Assembly (NCBI RefSeq): GCF_049846925.1
Contig: NZ_JBNCMT010000012.1
Span: 80,027-144,026, forward strand
Length of the DNA stretch: 64,000 bases
Reading direction: 5' to 3'
From: Brevibacillus_H sp049846925
GTDB lineage: Bacteria > Bacillota > Bacilli > Brevibacillales > Brevibacillaceae
The position numbers and the translations under genes are program-made. This document shows positions 44,726-53,300 of the stretch, in pieces (the stretch's first letter is position 1; each line of letters starts with the position of its first letter). The notes under the pieces were generated by a model that was not told where the DNA came from, did not search any database, and worked only from the letters and a program-made list of their open reading frames with translations.

Positions 44726-45343
44726 TTATTGCTTTCCTTTTTTAATCCATTCAGCAACGGTAACGACACGTTTGGCTTGATGCTTTACTGCATTTTGATA
44801 CGCTTGAACATCTCCCACCAGTTGATTGTTTTGGTCAACTGCCACACTTGTTCCGTAAGGGTTTCCTCCGGCAGCAAACAAAACAGGATCAGTATAGCCG
44901 GGCGCAACCACAATGGCTCCCCAATGGTACATGGAGGTGTAGAGTTGAAGAATCGTTTGTTCTTGACCACCGTGTGCGTTTTGGGCAGAAGTCATAGCAC
45001 TAACCACTTTATTTACAGTTTTTCCGTGGAACCAAATGCCACCGGTTGTATCCAAGAACTGCTTCATTTGGGATGCAACATTACCAAATCGAGTAGGTGT
45101 ACTGAAAATAATGGCATCTGCCCAAACGACATCATCTGGTGTTGCTGTGTTAATACTTGCCGTTTTCTCTACATGAGCTTTCCAAGCGGGATTCCCCTCG
45201 ATGACCGATTGTGGGGCAAGCTCAGGAACCTTTAAAATTTTAACTTCTGCGCCAGCTTCTTGCCCAGCTTCTGCCGCCCATTGTGCTAATTGATAATTGG
45301 TTCCTGTTGTACTGTAGTAAATGATGGCTAAGTTGATGGACAT
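44726..45343 (-). CDS. wrbA: NAD(P)H:quinone oxidoreductase, WrbA type
   Basis: 205 residues from ATG 45343 (AGAGGAGC upstream). Flavodoxin-like FMN-binding start IYYSTTGTNYQLAQWAAEAG, then STPTRFGNVASQMKQFLDTTGGIW (the WrbA FMN/quinone loop) and HGGQEQTILQLYTSMYHWGAIVV. It performs two-electron quinone reduction that avoids semiquinones. It is divergent from a TetR repressor with a clean 18-bp operator between them, suggesting quinone or electrophile induction. Confidence 0.92.
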   Translation of the reverse strand: MSINLAIIYYSTTGTNYQLAQWAAEAGQEAGAEVKILKVPELAPQSVIEGNPAWKAHVEKTASINTATPDDVVWADAIIFSTPTRFGNVASQMKQFLDTTGGIWFHGKTVNKVVSAMTSAQNAHGGQEQTILQLYTSMYHWGAIVVAPGYTDPVLFAAGGNPYGTSVAVDQNNQLVGDVQAYQNAVKHQAKRVVTVAEWIKKGKQ

Positions 45344-45489
45344 GATCTTGCTCCTCTTTTGAGAAATTTTTAGAAAGATACAACATAGTTATTCCAAAAT
45401 ACACAGAATTTATTCCAACAATTGGATGACCATCGAAAGCCAGTGAAGAAATAGCCACTATCTTGATAAATTTTCCAATCCAAATTATA

Positions 45490-45507
45490 ATACGATACGT
45501 AGTGTAT
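45490..45507. promoter_or_regulatory. TetR-type operator
   Basis: ATAC-NN-TACGTA-NN-GTAT, a perfect 18-bp dyad in the wrbA/tetR intergenic region, 29 bp before the TetR start codon. Confidence 0.7.
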
Positions 45508-45535
45508 TGTTATTATTAGCATAAGGAGTTGCTAC

Positions 45536-46129
45536 ATGATCCAAGAAAGTGCTAATTCTCAAAAAGCATCACCCGGCCGTCCCCGAAGTAAAGAAGTGAC
45601 AAAGGCGATTCTGTCAACAACGATTCGGTTGTTGGAGCAAAATGGATACAAAAAGTTATCCATGGAATCAATTGCAAAAGCTTCAGGAGCAGGGAAACAA
45701 ACCTTATATCGTTGGTGGCCTACAAAAGCAGCACTTGTTCTTGAAGCCATACAATCACAGTGTGAATTGGAAATACCCGTACCTAATCACGGATCTGTCC
45801 GTCAAGACTTATTGGAATACGTTCAAAATACTTGTAATCTGCTAAACGGGCCGTTTGGTAGCATGATTTCTACTTTAATTGTTGAATCGCAGTTCGATGA
45901 AGATATCTCCCAGTTGTTCAATAAGGAATTCATATCTTCACGAAGAGAAGCTCTAAAAAGCATTTTATATAAGGGAGTAGATCGGGGAGAAGTAGAGACT
46001 TCAAAGGATTTAGATTTTCTTGCAGATCTTTGCTACGGGCCGATTTGGTATCGATTATTAAATCGCCATGCCCCATTGGATAAACCATTTGTGCAAGAGA
46101 TTGTGAAAACTTTACTCTCAAAAAATTAG
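45536..46129 (+). CDS. TetR/AcrR-family repressor
   Basis: 197 residues from ATG 45536 (AAGGAG upstream). N-terminal HTH (~15-65; TIRLLEQNGYKKLSMESIAKASGAGKQTLYRWWPTKAALV). The helical C-terminal ligand domain resembles TetR_C-type proteins of the YxaF/ScbR-like kind. It probably represses wrbA and its own operon with the downstream EthD gene, which starts 15 bp after it ends. Confidence 0.9.
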   Translation: MIQESANSQKASPGRPRSKEVTKAILSTTIRLLEQNGYKKLSMESIAKASGAGKQTLYRWWPTKAALVLEAIQSQCELEIPVPNHGSVRQDLLEYVQNTCNLLNGPFGSMISTLIVESQFDEDISQLFNKEFISSRREALKSILYKGVDRGEVETSKDLDFLADLCYGPIWYRLLNRHAPLDKPFVQEIVKTLLSKN

Positions 46130-46144
46130 AAAGGTGTGTATGAA

Positions 46145-46477
46145 ATGATCGTTTTATCATTTTATTACAAGCACGGAGTTTCTTTTAATACTGAGTATTA
46201 TCTTAACAAGCATGTACCCATGGTAAAAAATGCAATCATGAACATGGGCGCAACTAGATGTGAGGTAAAAAAGTACGTCACGTCTGCGGATGGCACTACC
46301 CCGCCCTACCAATTTTCATTTAGCATATTCTTTGAATCCAAGGAGGCTTTGGACTTCTTTTTTGGACATCCGACTCTGCCTGAACTTCAGGGCGACGTTC
46401 CAAACTATTATGAAGGCAATCCCAATGTCTTTATTGAGGAAGTCATATCTCACTGCTCTGTGACTGATGCTCCGTAA
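46145..46477 (+). CDS. EthD-domain protein
   Basis: 110 residues; ATG 46145 with AAAGG upstream. Dimeric alpha/beta barrel EthD fold: IVLSFYYKHGVSFNTEYYLNKHVPMVKNAI has the family Tyr-x(n)-HxP(M/L) motif. The C-terminus has the family's FEV/IEEV strand. EthD domains are small dimeric helpers or enzymes in ether and quinone-related degradation. Co-transcription with the TetR gene and nearness to WrbA fit a redox/quinone detoxification set. Confidence 0.85.
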   Translation: MIVLSFYYKHGVSFNTEYYLNKHVPMVKNAIMNMGATRCEVKKYVTSADGTTPPYQFSFSIFFESKEALDFFFGHPTLPELQGDVPNYYEGNPNVFIEEVISHCSVTDAP

Positions 46478-46652
46478 TCGGTAACCGTTATTTTCACGTT
46501 GTAGGTTATAGGGACTGAACTGAATGTTTGGTCCCAATCTTTTTTTACCTTTTCCCATACTCTTGGGTGCTCAATTCGCAATCGGTTTCCAAAGTTGTGC
46601 AAGTCACAGTCCTTTCACCCAATATGAAGGGGGTTATTCTGAGTAATAAAAT

Positions 46653-46683
46653 AAAAAAAAGCTGCCGATTTTCTCGACAGCTT
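46653..46683 (-). terminator. Terminator of the TraB/ChaN-like gene
   Basis: AAGCTG..CGA (46659-46668) pairs with TCG..CAGCTT (46674-46683); eight T follow on the minus strand. Confidence 0.85.
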
Positions 46684-46735
46684 GCTACTACTCCGGTTAC
46701 AGGGGTATGCCTGATCGCTCTTCTCCCTTTGGCCC

Positions 46736-47626
46736 CTATTGGATTGCCTTTTCCACAATGACAGCGTGGCTGGATCCAGTGATGGCAAATACCTTTTCGT
46801 TCTTTTCCTGGAAATGCTTGATGAGCGCGGCAAGATGCTGGTCTCGGATGTCGCTATAATCGTACCCGATCTCCTGCAAATAGCCGGGCAACTCGATTTC
46901 ATCTGAAGTATCACGCCAATCCTTTTCCTGACCAAAATCTCTCTTCCAGATCTTGTCGATGTCGGCGACAGATACGATCGTGTTCTCAAGTCCAGGAAGC
47001 TTTCCACGACTCAGGTATTCTTCCACAAAGCGATCTGGATTTTCAGGTTTTCCAAACCGGTAATTGCTGAAATAGGGAAGAAGGATTTGATACAGGGCAA
47101 TTTGCTCGGGTGTGTACTTGTGTATGCTCAGTAATCTAGTAACAGCCGTTTCTTTTGGGAGTTCCCAGGAATAAACCGGGACATGATCCTTTTTCGCCAA
47201 TTCATTCACCTTGCCCATTTCCCCGTAATTTTTGACGGGATCCATCAGCCCGGGAGCAAGAAATCCCAATCTGCCTTCTACAAGTGCGACGGTCGGCTTA
47301 AATGACTTCCATTCGGCTTCAATCTGCTGGATCTGTTCGTCGTGAGGATCTTTCGTATGCCGTGCCCCAAATACAATTACATTGCTGGTTCTCACAATGT
47401 AGGGTACCGGATGGCCAGTTTGATACTCTTTTTTCGAGAGCAAGCCGTGAATTACCGCTTCATTTACTTCCGTATAAAAAACTCGTCTTTTTCTTAAAAT
47501 AGCACAATTTGTTTCCCAGACAGCAGGGAAATTCACCACGAGTATTGGGAATTTTGGTAGGAACATGCAGAAGTTGTTTGGGCTAGTTAAATATACGATA
47601 GACATTTGGGATATTGTTATGACCAA
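46736..47626 (-). CDS. TraB/ChaN-like domain protein, N-terminus uncertain
   Basis: The frame allows 296 residues, but no ribosome site precedes any of the early Met codons and the first ~80 residues look unlike a protein N-terminus. From ~residue 80 it is clear family sequence: VIVFGARHTKDPHDEQIQQIE, then PTVALVEGRLG, GEMGKVNELAKKDHVPVYSWELP and the end KVFAITGSSHAVIVEKAIQ. This is the pattern of the TIKI/TraB/GumN and ChaN/erythromycin-esterase superfamily (G-E-x-H-type residues; here GARHT, EGR, and HAV). Either a 5'-truncated gene or one with an unusual start. Confidence 0.6.
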   Translation of the reverse strand: MVITISQMSIVYLTSPNNFCMFLPKFPILVVNFPAVWETNCAILRKRRVFYTEVNEAVIHGLLSKKEYQTGHPVPYIVRTSNVIVFGARHTKDPHDEQIQQIEAEWKSFKPTVALVEGRLGFLAPGLMDPVKNYGEMGKVNELAKKDHVPVYSWELPKETAVTRLLSIHKYTPEQIALYQILLPYFSNYRFGKPENPDRFVEEYLSRGKLPGLENTIVSVADIDKIWKRDFGQEKDWRDTSDEIELPGYLQEIGYDYSDIRDQHLAALIKHFQEKNEKVFAITGSSHAVIVEKAIQ

Positions 47627-47648
47627 AGTAGTTACATTTAAATTACAA

Positions 47649-47689
47649 CAAATAAGGTCGGTATCCTTCGCTGGAGCCGACCTTATTTG
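47649..47689 (-). terminator. Terminator of the ppk1 operon
   Basis: CAAATAAGGTCGG (47649-47661) pairs perfectly with CCGACCTTATTTG (47677-47689), 95 bp after the ppk1 stop. The T-tail is weak. Confidence 0.8.
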
Positions 47690-47783
47690 CTAAACAATAT
47701 TTGCTTTCATAATTGAATAGGTATTACTATTTTTATACCTCACTACTTCATTTTGCAACGAAGCATCCCTCTAGTCCCATCAA

Positions 47784-49889
47784 TCAGCGATTAAAGAGAT
47801 TTTGAAAATAACCCTGACTTTCCAATGCTGGTTTGCCAGTCCGAACGCGTTGATAGCTGCCATCTGATTGAAGTTCTCTTGCTTTCACATTATCTCGAAG
47901 ATAGATGGACAATATTTCTAGTAACCGCCTCTTATGTTGCTCATCTTGAATGGGAATGAGAAGCTCTACTCTCCTCACCATATTTCTAGTCATCCAATCG
48001 GCACTTGCCAAATAAATCAGCTCTTCTCCAGCATTTCCAAAATAATAAATTCGACTATGTTCAAGAAATCGCCCAACGATACTGATCACCCTGATGTTAC
48101 CGCTTACACCTTCCACACCTGGTCGTAAACAACAAATCCCTCTCACAATCAGATCAATTTGTACATTGGCCTGTGATGCGGTATAAAGGGCCTTGATAAT
48201 CTCTTTATCTGTCAGCGAATTCATTTTCGCTATTATCCGTCCGGGTCGTTCTGGTGAGCTTATTTGGGTTTCATTTTGAATCAATTGGAGAAAGTGTTTC
48301 CGCATTTCATCGGGAGATGGGATAATTTTGTGAAACTCCGGGTTGTCTACGTATCCCGTCAAATGATTAAAAAACAAAGTCGCATCCTCACCCACTTCAT
48401 TTCGACTGGTAAATAAGCCAAAATCGGTATAGAGTCGTGCGGTTTTTTGATTGTAGTTTCCCGTGCCCATATGGACATATCGTTTGATGATTTCCCCTTC
48501 TTCGCGAACAACCATGCTGATTTTGCAGTGTGTCTTTAATCCAATTAACCCATAAATAACATGGCAGCCTGCTTCCTCCAATTTTTTCGCCCAGCCGATG
48601 TTGTTCTCTTCGTCAAATCTCGCTTTGAGCTCGACTAACACGGTTACCTGTTTGCCATTCTCTGCTGCTTTTGCTAACGCATCGACCAACGGAGAGTTTC
48701 TTCCAACCCGGTACAGGGTTTGCTTGATGGCGAGAACTTGTGGGTCCTCTGCCGCAGTTCGGATGAAGTGTACAACTGGCTCAAAGGATTCATACGGATG
48801 ATGCAAGAGGATATCCTTCTTGGAGATCGCTTTATAAATATTTTCTTCGCCTTTTAGTTCATGAGGACGTCTCGGATACCATGGGTCCCACCGTACATGG
48901 TCGAACCCTTCCAAACCGGAGAACGGCATGAGAAAAGTTAAATCAAGCGGGCCTTTTACACAATAGATATCTAATTCTTCGATCTCGAGTGACTCTGTTA
49001 AAAACTCTCTCGCTACCTGATTGCTATCCTCCTCAATTTCCAACCGTACTGCATACCCCATCCGTTGTTTACGCAATTCTTTTTCCATTTCCTCCAAGAA
49101 ATCCTCTACCTCCTCATTGAGGGGAAGACGAGCATTACGCGTAATTCGAAACGTATGGGCAGAGATCAGCTCGTAACCAGGAAATAAATGATGGAGATTA
49201 TTTTTAAGTACATGTTCCAACAAGATGAAATAATGCTCCTCACTTGAACTTGGCAACGGAATAAATCGCGGAAGAAGCGAAGGAACTGGAACAACAGCAA
49301 GAGTGTCCATGCTTTGCTCCTCTTTTGACTTGGTCAATCGGACGGCGAGGTTGAGTGAACCATTTTGTAACATAGGAAATGGTCGACTGGCATCGATAGC
49401 CATCGGGGTTAACACCGGAAAAAATCGGCTTTGAAATAACTGGTTAATGTATTGTTCCTGTTCTTTTGAAAGATCCTCTGCACGTACGAAGTGAATTCCT
49501 TGTTCTTCTAAAGCAGGAATAACACGATTCGTTAGCTCATCGTATTGCCGCTCCACTAGTGTATGTGTTCTTTTTGTAATCTCAATCAGTAGTTCTCTAG
49601 TCGTAAGACCTGATTTGTTATCGATTTTATTAAAGCCTTCTTTTAGAAGATCTTTTAAATTGGCGACACGCACCATGAAAAACTCATCAAGATTAGAAGA
49701 AACAATTGATAAAAATTTTAACCGTTCCATAAGAGGATTGGTTGGGTCTGCTGCTTCTTCAAGTACACGAGAATTAAACGCTAACCAGCTAAGGTCGCGA
49801 TTAAAATAATACGAGTGATCTTCTAGATTGATTGACTTTGTTATTGGCTTTGTTTTTGACTTTGGCGTTGATCTCGATTTTGAACTCAT
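47784..49889 (-). CDS. ppk1: Polyphosphate kinase 1
   Basis: 701 residues. N-terminal domain YYFNRDLSWLAFNSRVLEEAAD...FLSIVSSNLDEFFMVRVANL. The phosphorylated catalytic His is in LIGLKTHCKISMVVREEG (~455) and the second active-site His in GRFLEHSRIYYFGN (~608). YNQKTARLYTDFGLFTSR is intact. It reversibly polymerises ATP gamma-phosphate into polyphosphate. The very basic N-terminus (SSKSRSTPKSKTKPITK) is an added tail. ATG 49889 is three bases after the preceding gene's stop, so it is co-translated with the P-type ATPase operon, an unusual partnership. Confidence 0.97.
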   Translation of the reverse strand: MSSKSRSTPKSKTKPITKSINLEDHSYYFNRDLSWLAFNSRVLEEAADPTNPLMERLKFLSIVSSNLDEFFMVRVANLKDLLKEGFNKIDNKSGLTTRELLIEITKRTHTLVERQYDELTNRVIPALEEQGIHFVRAEDLSKEQEQYINQLFQSRFFPVLTPMAIDASRPFPMLQNGSLNLAVRLTKSKEEQSMDTLAVVPVPSLLPRFIPLPSSSEEHYFILLEHVLKNNLHHLFPGYELISAHTFRITRNARLPLNEEVEDFLEEMEKELRKQRMGYAVRLEIEEDSNQVAREFLTESLEIEELDIYCVKGPLDLTFLMPFSGLEGFDHVRWDPWYPRRPHELKGEENIYKAISKKDILLHHPYESFEPVVHFIRTAAEDPQVLAIKQTLYRVGRNSPLVDALAKAAENGKQVTVLVELKARFDEENNIGWAKKLEEAGCHVIYGLIGLKTHCKISMVVREEGEIIKRYVHMGTGNYNQKTARLYTDFGLFTSRNEVGEDATLFFNHLTGYVDNPEFHKIIPSPDEMRKHFLQLIQNETQISSPERPGRIIAKMNSLTDKEIIKALYTASQANVQIDLIVRGICCLRPGVEGVSGNIRVISIVGRFLEHSRIYYFGNAGEELIYLASADWMTRNMVRRVELLIPIQDEQHKRRLLEILSIYLRDNVKARELQSDGSYQRVRTGKPALESQGYFQNLFNR

Positions 49890-49892
49890 AAT

Positions 49893-50120
49893 TTATCTCC
49901 AAAGCTTCGGAAAGGAAATCGCAGAGAGCAAATTCAGTTTGCTCTCTTTTCCCTTTACCTTGATCAACTGGAAGAATTCGCCCAAAAATGTCTCCCATTT
50001 CTTACCGATCATTTGCTTGTTCTCTTGATTATCCATAACCATCGCGACACTAACGTTGAGGGCTTCCTTTAAGTGGGCAAAAGCTTGTTGAAGATGATAA
50101 TCCACTTTTTGATTCTGCAT
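49893..50120 (-). CDS. Small helical protein in the ATPase-ppk1 operon
   Basis: 75 residues, ATG 50120 after GGGGGG. Predicted helical and amphipathic (YHLQQAFAHLKEALNVSVAMVMDNQENKQMIGKKWETFLGEFFQLIKVKG), without a clear transmembrane segment. It starts ten bases after the upstream gene ends and stops three before ppk1. Unrecognised family. Position suggests an accessory to the ATPase or polyphosphate kinase. Confidence 0.75.
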   Translation of the reverse strand: MQNQKVDYHLQQAFAHLKEALNVSVAMVMDNQENKQMIGKKWETFLGEFFQLIKVKGKESKLNLLSAISFPKLWR

Positions 50121-50130
50121 AACGCCCCCC

Positions 50131-50343
50131 CTATTCCATGATTTCCTTGTCGATCTGTTTTTTCATGCGTTCATATTGGGCTTCGGCAATCATGTCCTCA
50201 AGTTCTTCACGTGCGAACTTGACTCCAGTTCGAGTACTGGACAGCAACCCGTTGAGCGTTGTCTTGGCGATGGGCAAAAGAACCGATGCACCAAGAACAA
50301 GAGCCGTACTCACGACCATTCGCTCCATCGATCTGTTGAGCAT
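50131..50343 (-). CDS. Small single-span membrane protein in the ATPase-ppk1 operon
   Basis: 70 residues, ATG 50343 with GGATGAGG upstream. One hydrophobic helix near the N-terminus (VVSTALVLGASVLLPIA), then a charged tail (FAREELEDMIAEAQYERMKKQIDKEIME). It begins MLNR like the divergent 55015 gene product (MLNRLIPKSPLG), and the two may be distant paralogues of the DUF5132 type. Lies 12 bp after the ATPase stop. Confidence 0.78.
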   Translation of the reverse strand: MLNRSMERMVVSTALVLGASVLLPIAKTTLNGLLSSTRTGVKFAREELEDMIAEAQYERMKKQIDKEIME

Positions 50344-50355
50344 GTACCTCATCCT

Positions 50356-53300
50356 TTACGCAGCAAGATTTGGTTGAAGTTTTGGTACTGCAGAGCGTTG
50401 CTTAGATAATAAACGTATCATTGGTTGAGCCAGCATACTTACCGAACCTCCTACAGTCATGACAAGCGCTAATTGATGAATCTGTAGAGGGGCTGTATGG
50501 AAGAAGGCTGCAATGGCGGGCACGTACATGACAGCTAATAAAGCACCCCATGAGATTCCGAGTGCGCCCAGGAAGAACTTGTCCTTGATCCAGTTTTTGA
50601 AATGCTGACCGTTTTCTTGGCGCCATGAGAAGGTTTGCATGAGCTGTCCTGCCACTAACGTACCGAAGGCCATTGTCCTTGCCACTGGAAGAGGTGCACC
50701 CATCGCTAAGCTTCCAGCAAAGAGAGCTAAAGACCCGAGACCCAGAACAAGTCCTCGAATAGCCACTTTTTGATACAGCGGCTTATCCACAATTTCCTGG
50801 CGTTCGGTAATCAGTTCTTTGTTGCCCGGATTGACGGCAAGTACAGTTGCTGGGAGTGCGTCTGTCAACAAGTTCATGAGCAGAATTTGGACAGGCACCA
50901 ATGGGATTGGAAGACCTGCAATGACCGCCAGTCCACTCACGATGATTTCAGCCAGATTGCCAGTTAACAAACATCCGATGGCTTTACGAATGTTACTGGT
51001 AATCGTACGGCTCTCTTTCACTCCATCTACAATTGCTCCAAAATGATCTTCTTTTAAGACCATGTCTGCGGTTTGCTTGGTCACTTCTGTTCCCGTCTGT
51101 CCCATGGCAATTCCTACATCCGCCTTCTTGATGGCAGGCGCATCATTCACACCATCACCTGTCATGGCTACTATATGACCAGCCGCTTGATAGGCTTGGA
51201 CAATTCGCAGCTTGTGTTCAGGTGAGACACGAGCAAATATCGATACATTACCGACTAATTGGGTTAATTGATGATTCGTTAATTGTTCCAGATCTGTTCC
51301 AGTGATGACCCGATCCCCTTCCGTGTACATGCCCAGTTGTCTTCCAATAGCAATGGCTGTAATCGGATGATCACCGGTAATCATGACTGGTTTCACACCA
51401 AGAGCAAATGCGTCACTGATTGCCTGCTTCACTTCTTTTTTGGCAGGGTCAATCATTCCTACCATGCCCACATAAATAAGCGAAGGGGTAACTTCTCTCA
51501 CGTCAACACCTGGTTGCAAAGGTGCATATGCAAAGCCGAGTACACGCAGGGCACGTTCTGCAAATTGTTCATTCTGTCTGAGAATCATCTGCCTTACATC
51601 TTCTGTAAGCGGGATAACTTCTCCATTTTGTTGATAGAATTCACATTTTTTCAGTACGGCTTCAATCGAGCCTTTAGACATCAGGTAGCATTGATCTTGC
51701 TTCCCTTCATCGTGACACACTACACTCATCGTCCCATGGAACGAATCAAACGGAATCTCGTGCACCCGATTCCATGTGTTGACTTGAAAGGAGTCTAATT
51801 CTGCTTTGGCTCCAAGGGAAAGCAAAGCCCCTTCTGTCGGATCTCCTTTAATCGTCCAAACATCATTCTCTTGGACGAGCTGACTGTTGTTGCACAAGAG
51901 ACCAATTTGGATGATTTTCTTAAGTTCTTTACTCTCCAAATCTTGACCATCTTTGAGCGTAATAGAACCGGTTGGCCCGTATCCTTCTCCTGTCACATTC
52001 CATTGATGCTCTACGCTTGCAATATCAGTGACGGTCATTTCATTTTTCGTTAACGTTCCTGTTTTATCGGAACAGATGACGGTCACGCGTCCGAGTGTTT
52101 CAAGAGCAGAAAGCTTGCGAATTACAGCCTTTCTCTTGGCCATACGATAAATTCCTGCGCTTAATGCAATGGTAATCGTAACTGGCAGTCCCTCTGGAAT
52201 CGCTGATGCTATCAATGCAACAGAGGTAGAAACCATTTGCGGAATGGTATTGCCCCGTAATAAACCAATCAAAAAGACAATAGAGCCTGCAAGAACAGCC
52301 CCTTTTACAAACTTTTTGCTGATAGATGTTACCTTCTGCTGCAATGGAGTTAGCTGCTGCTCTTCATCTTTTAGCAAAGAAGTCAGATACCCAAGCTCTG
52401 TATTCATTCCCGTTTGAACGACGATTCCGATCCCTTTTCCCCTTGTGACATTCGTCCCCATGTACAGCATGTTGCTTCTCTCTGCCAAGGAAGTTTCAAT
52501 AGGGTTGATGCACGTTCTCTTCTGAATCGCCAGAGATTCACCCGTTAAGGCTGCTTCATTCACTTCCAGGCTGTAATCCGTAATTAAACGAATATCGGCA
52601 GGGATGCGATCCCCTGCTTCCAAGACAACAATATCCCCCGGTACCAGCTCTGTTGCCGAAAGTTCTTTCTCCTGCCCATCCCGAATTACCTTGGTCATTG
52701 GTGGCTGAAATTGATTCAACGCTTCTACTACCCGGCCTGCTTTTCTTTCTTGCACGACACTGATCGCTGCATTCGCCAGGAGGACGGTCGTCATGGCAAT
52801 TCCATCAAACCAATCTCCTGATAGTATAGAAATCGTAGCTGTTCCCAGCAAAATCAAGGTTGTAAACTCTTTAAACTGCCGCAAAAACGAGGTAATCCAG
52901 TGGGTCTTTGTCGGTGGATGAATGAGATTCTGCCCGACTCTATATCTGATTTCTTGAACTTGCTCTTCTTGAAGGCCTCGCTGGCGATCAGAGATCAGTT
53001 TGTTTACAATCTCCTCTTCCGTCAAAGAATGCCAATCGGTTGTCATGCTTTTACCTGCTTCTTTTTGTAGAGCAGGTTTCTGTTCGAATTGCGACAATTT
53101 GTTTGCCGAGGACAACATGAACAGCTTCAATGCATCTGAGAGTAAATTGGCGAACGGAGCGGTTAAACGCCCAGCCATGACCATGCCTGTACCAAGAAGG
53201 TTCCACCCTTGATTGATTCTTCTGTGTTTGGTATTCAGAGCTTCAATCCGTTGGGCTAAGCGAATGCTGCTTTCCAAGTGCTGGAGGTCCTTCACATGGA

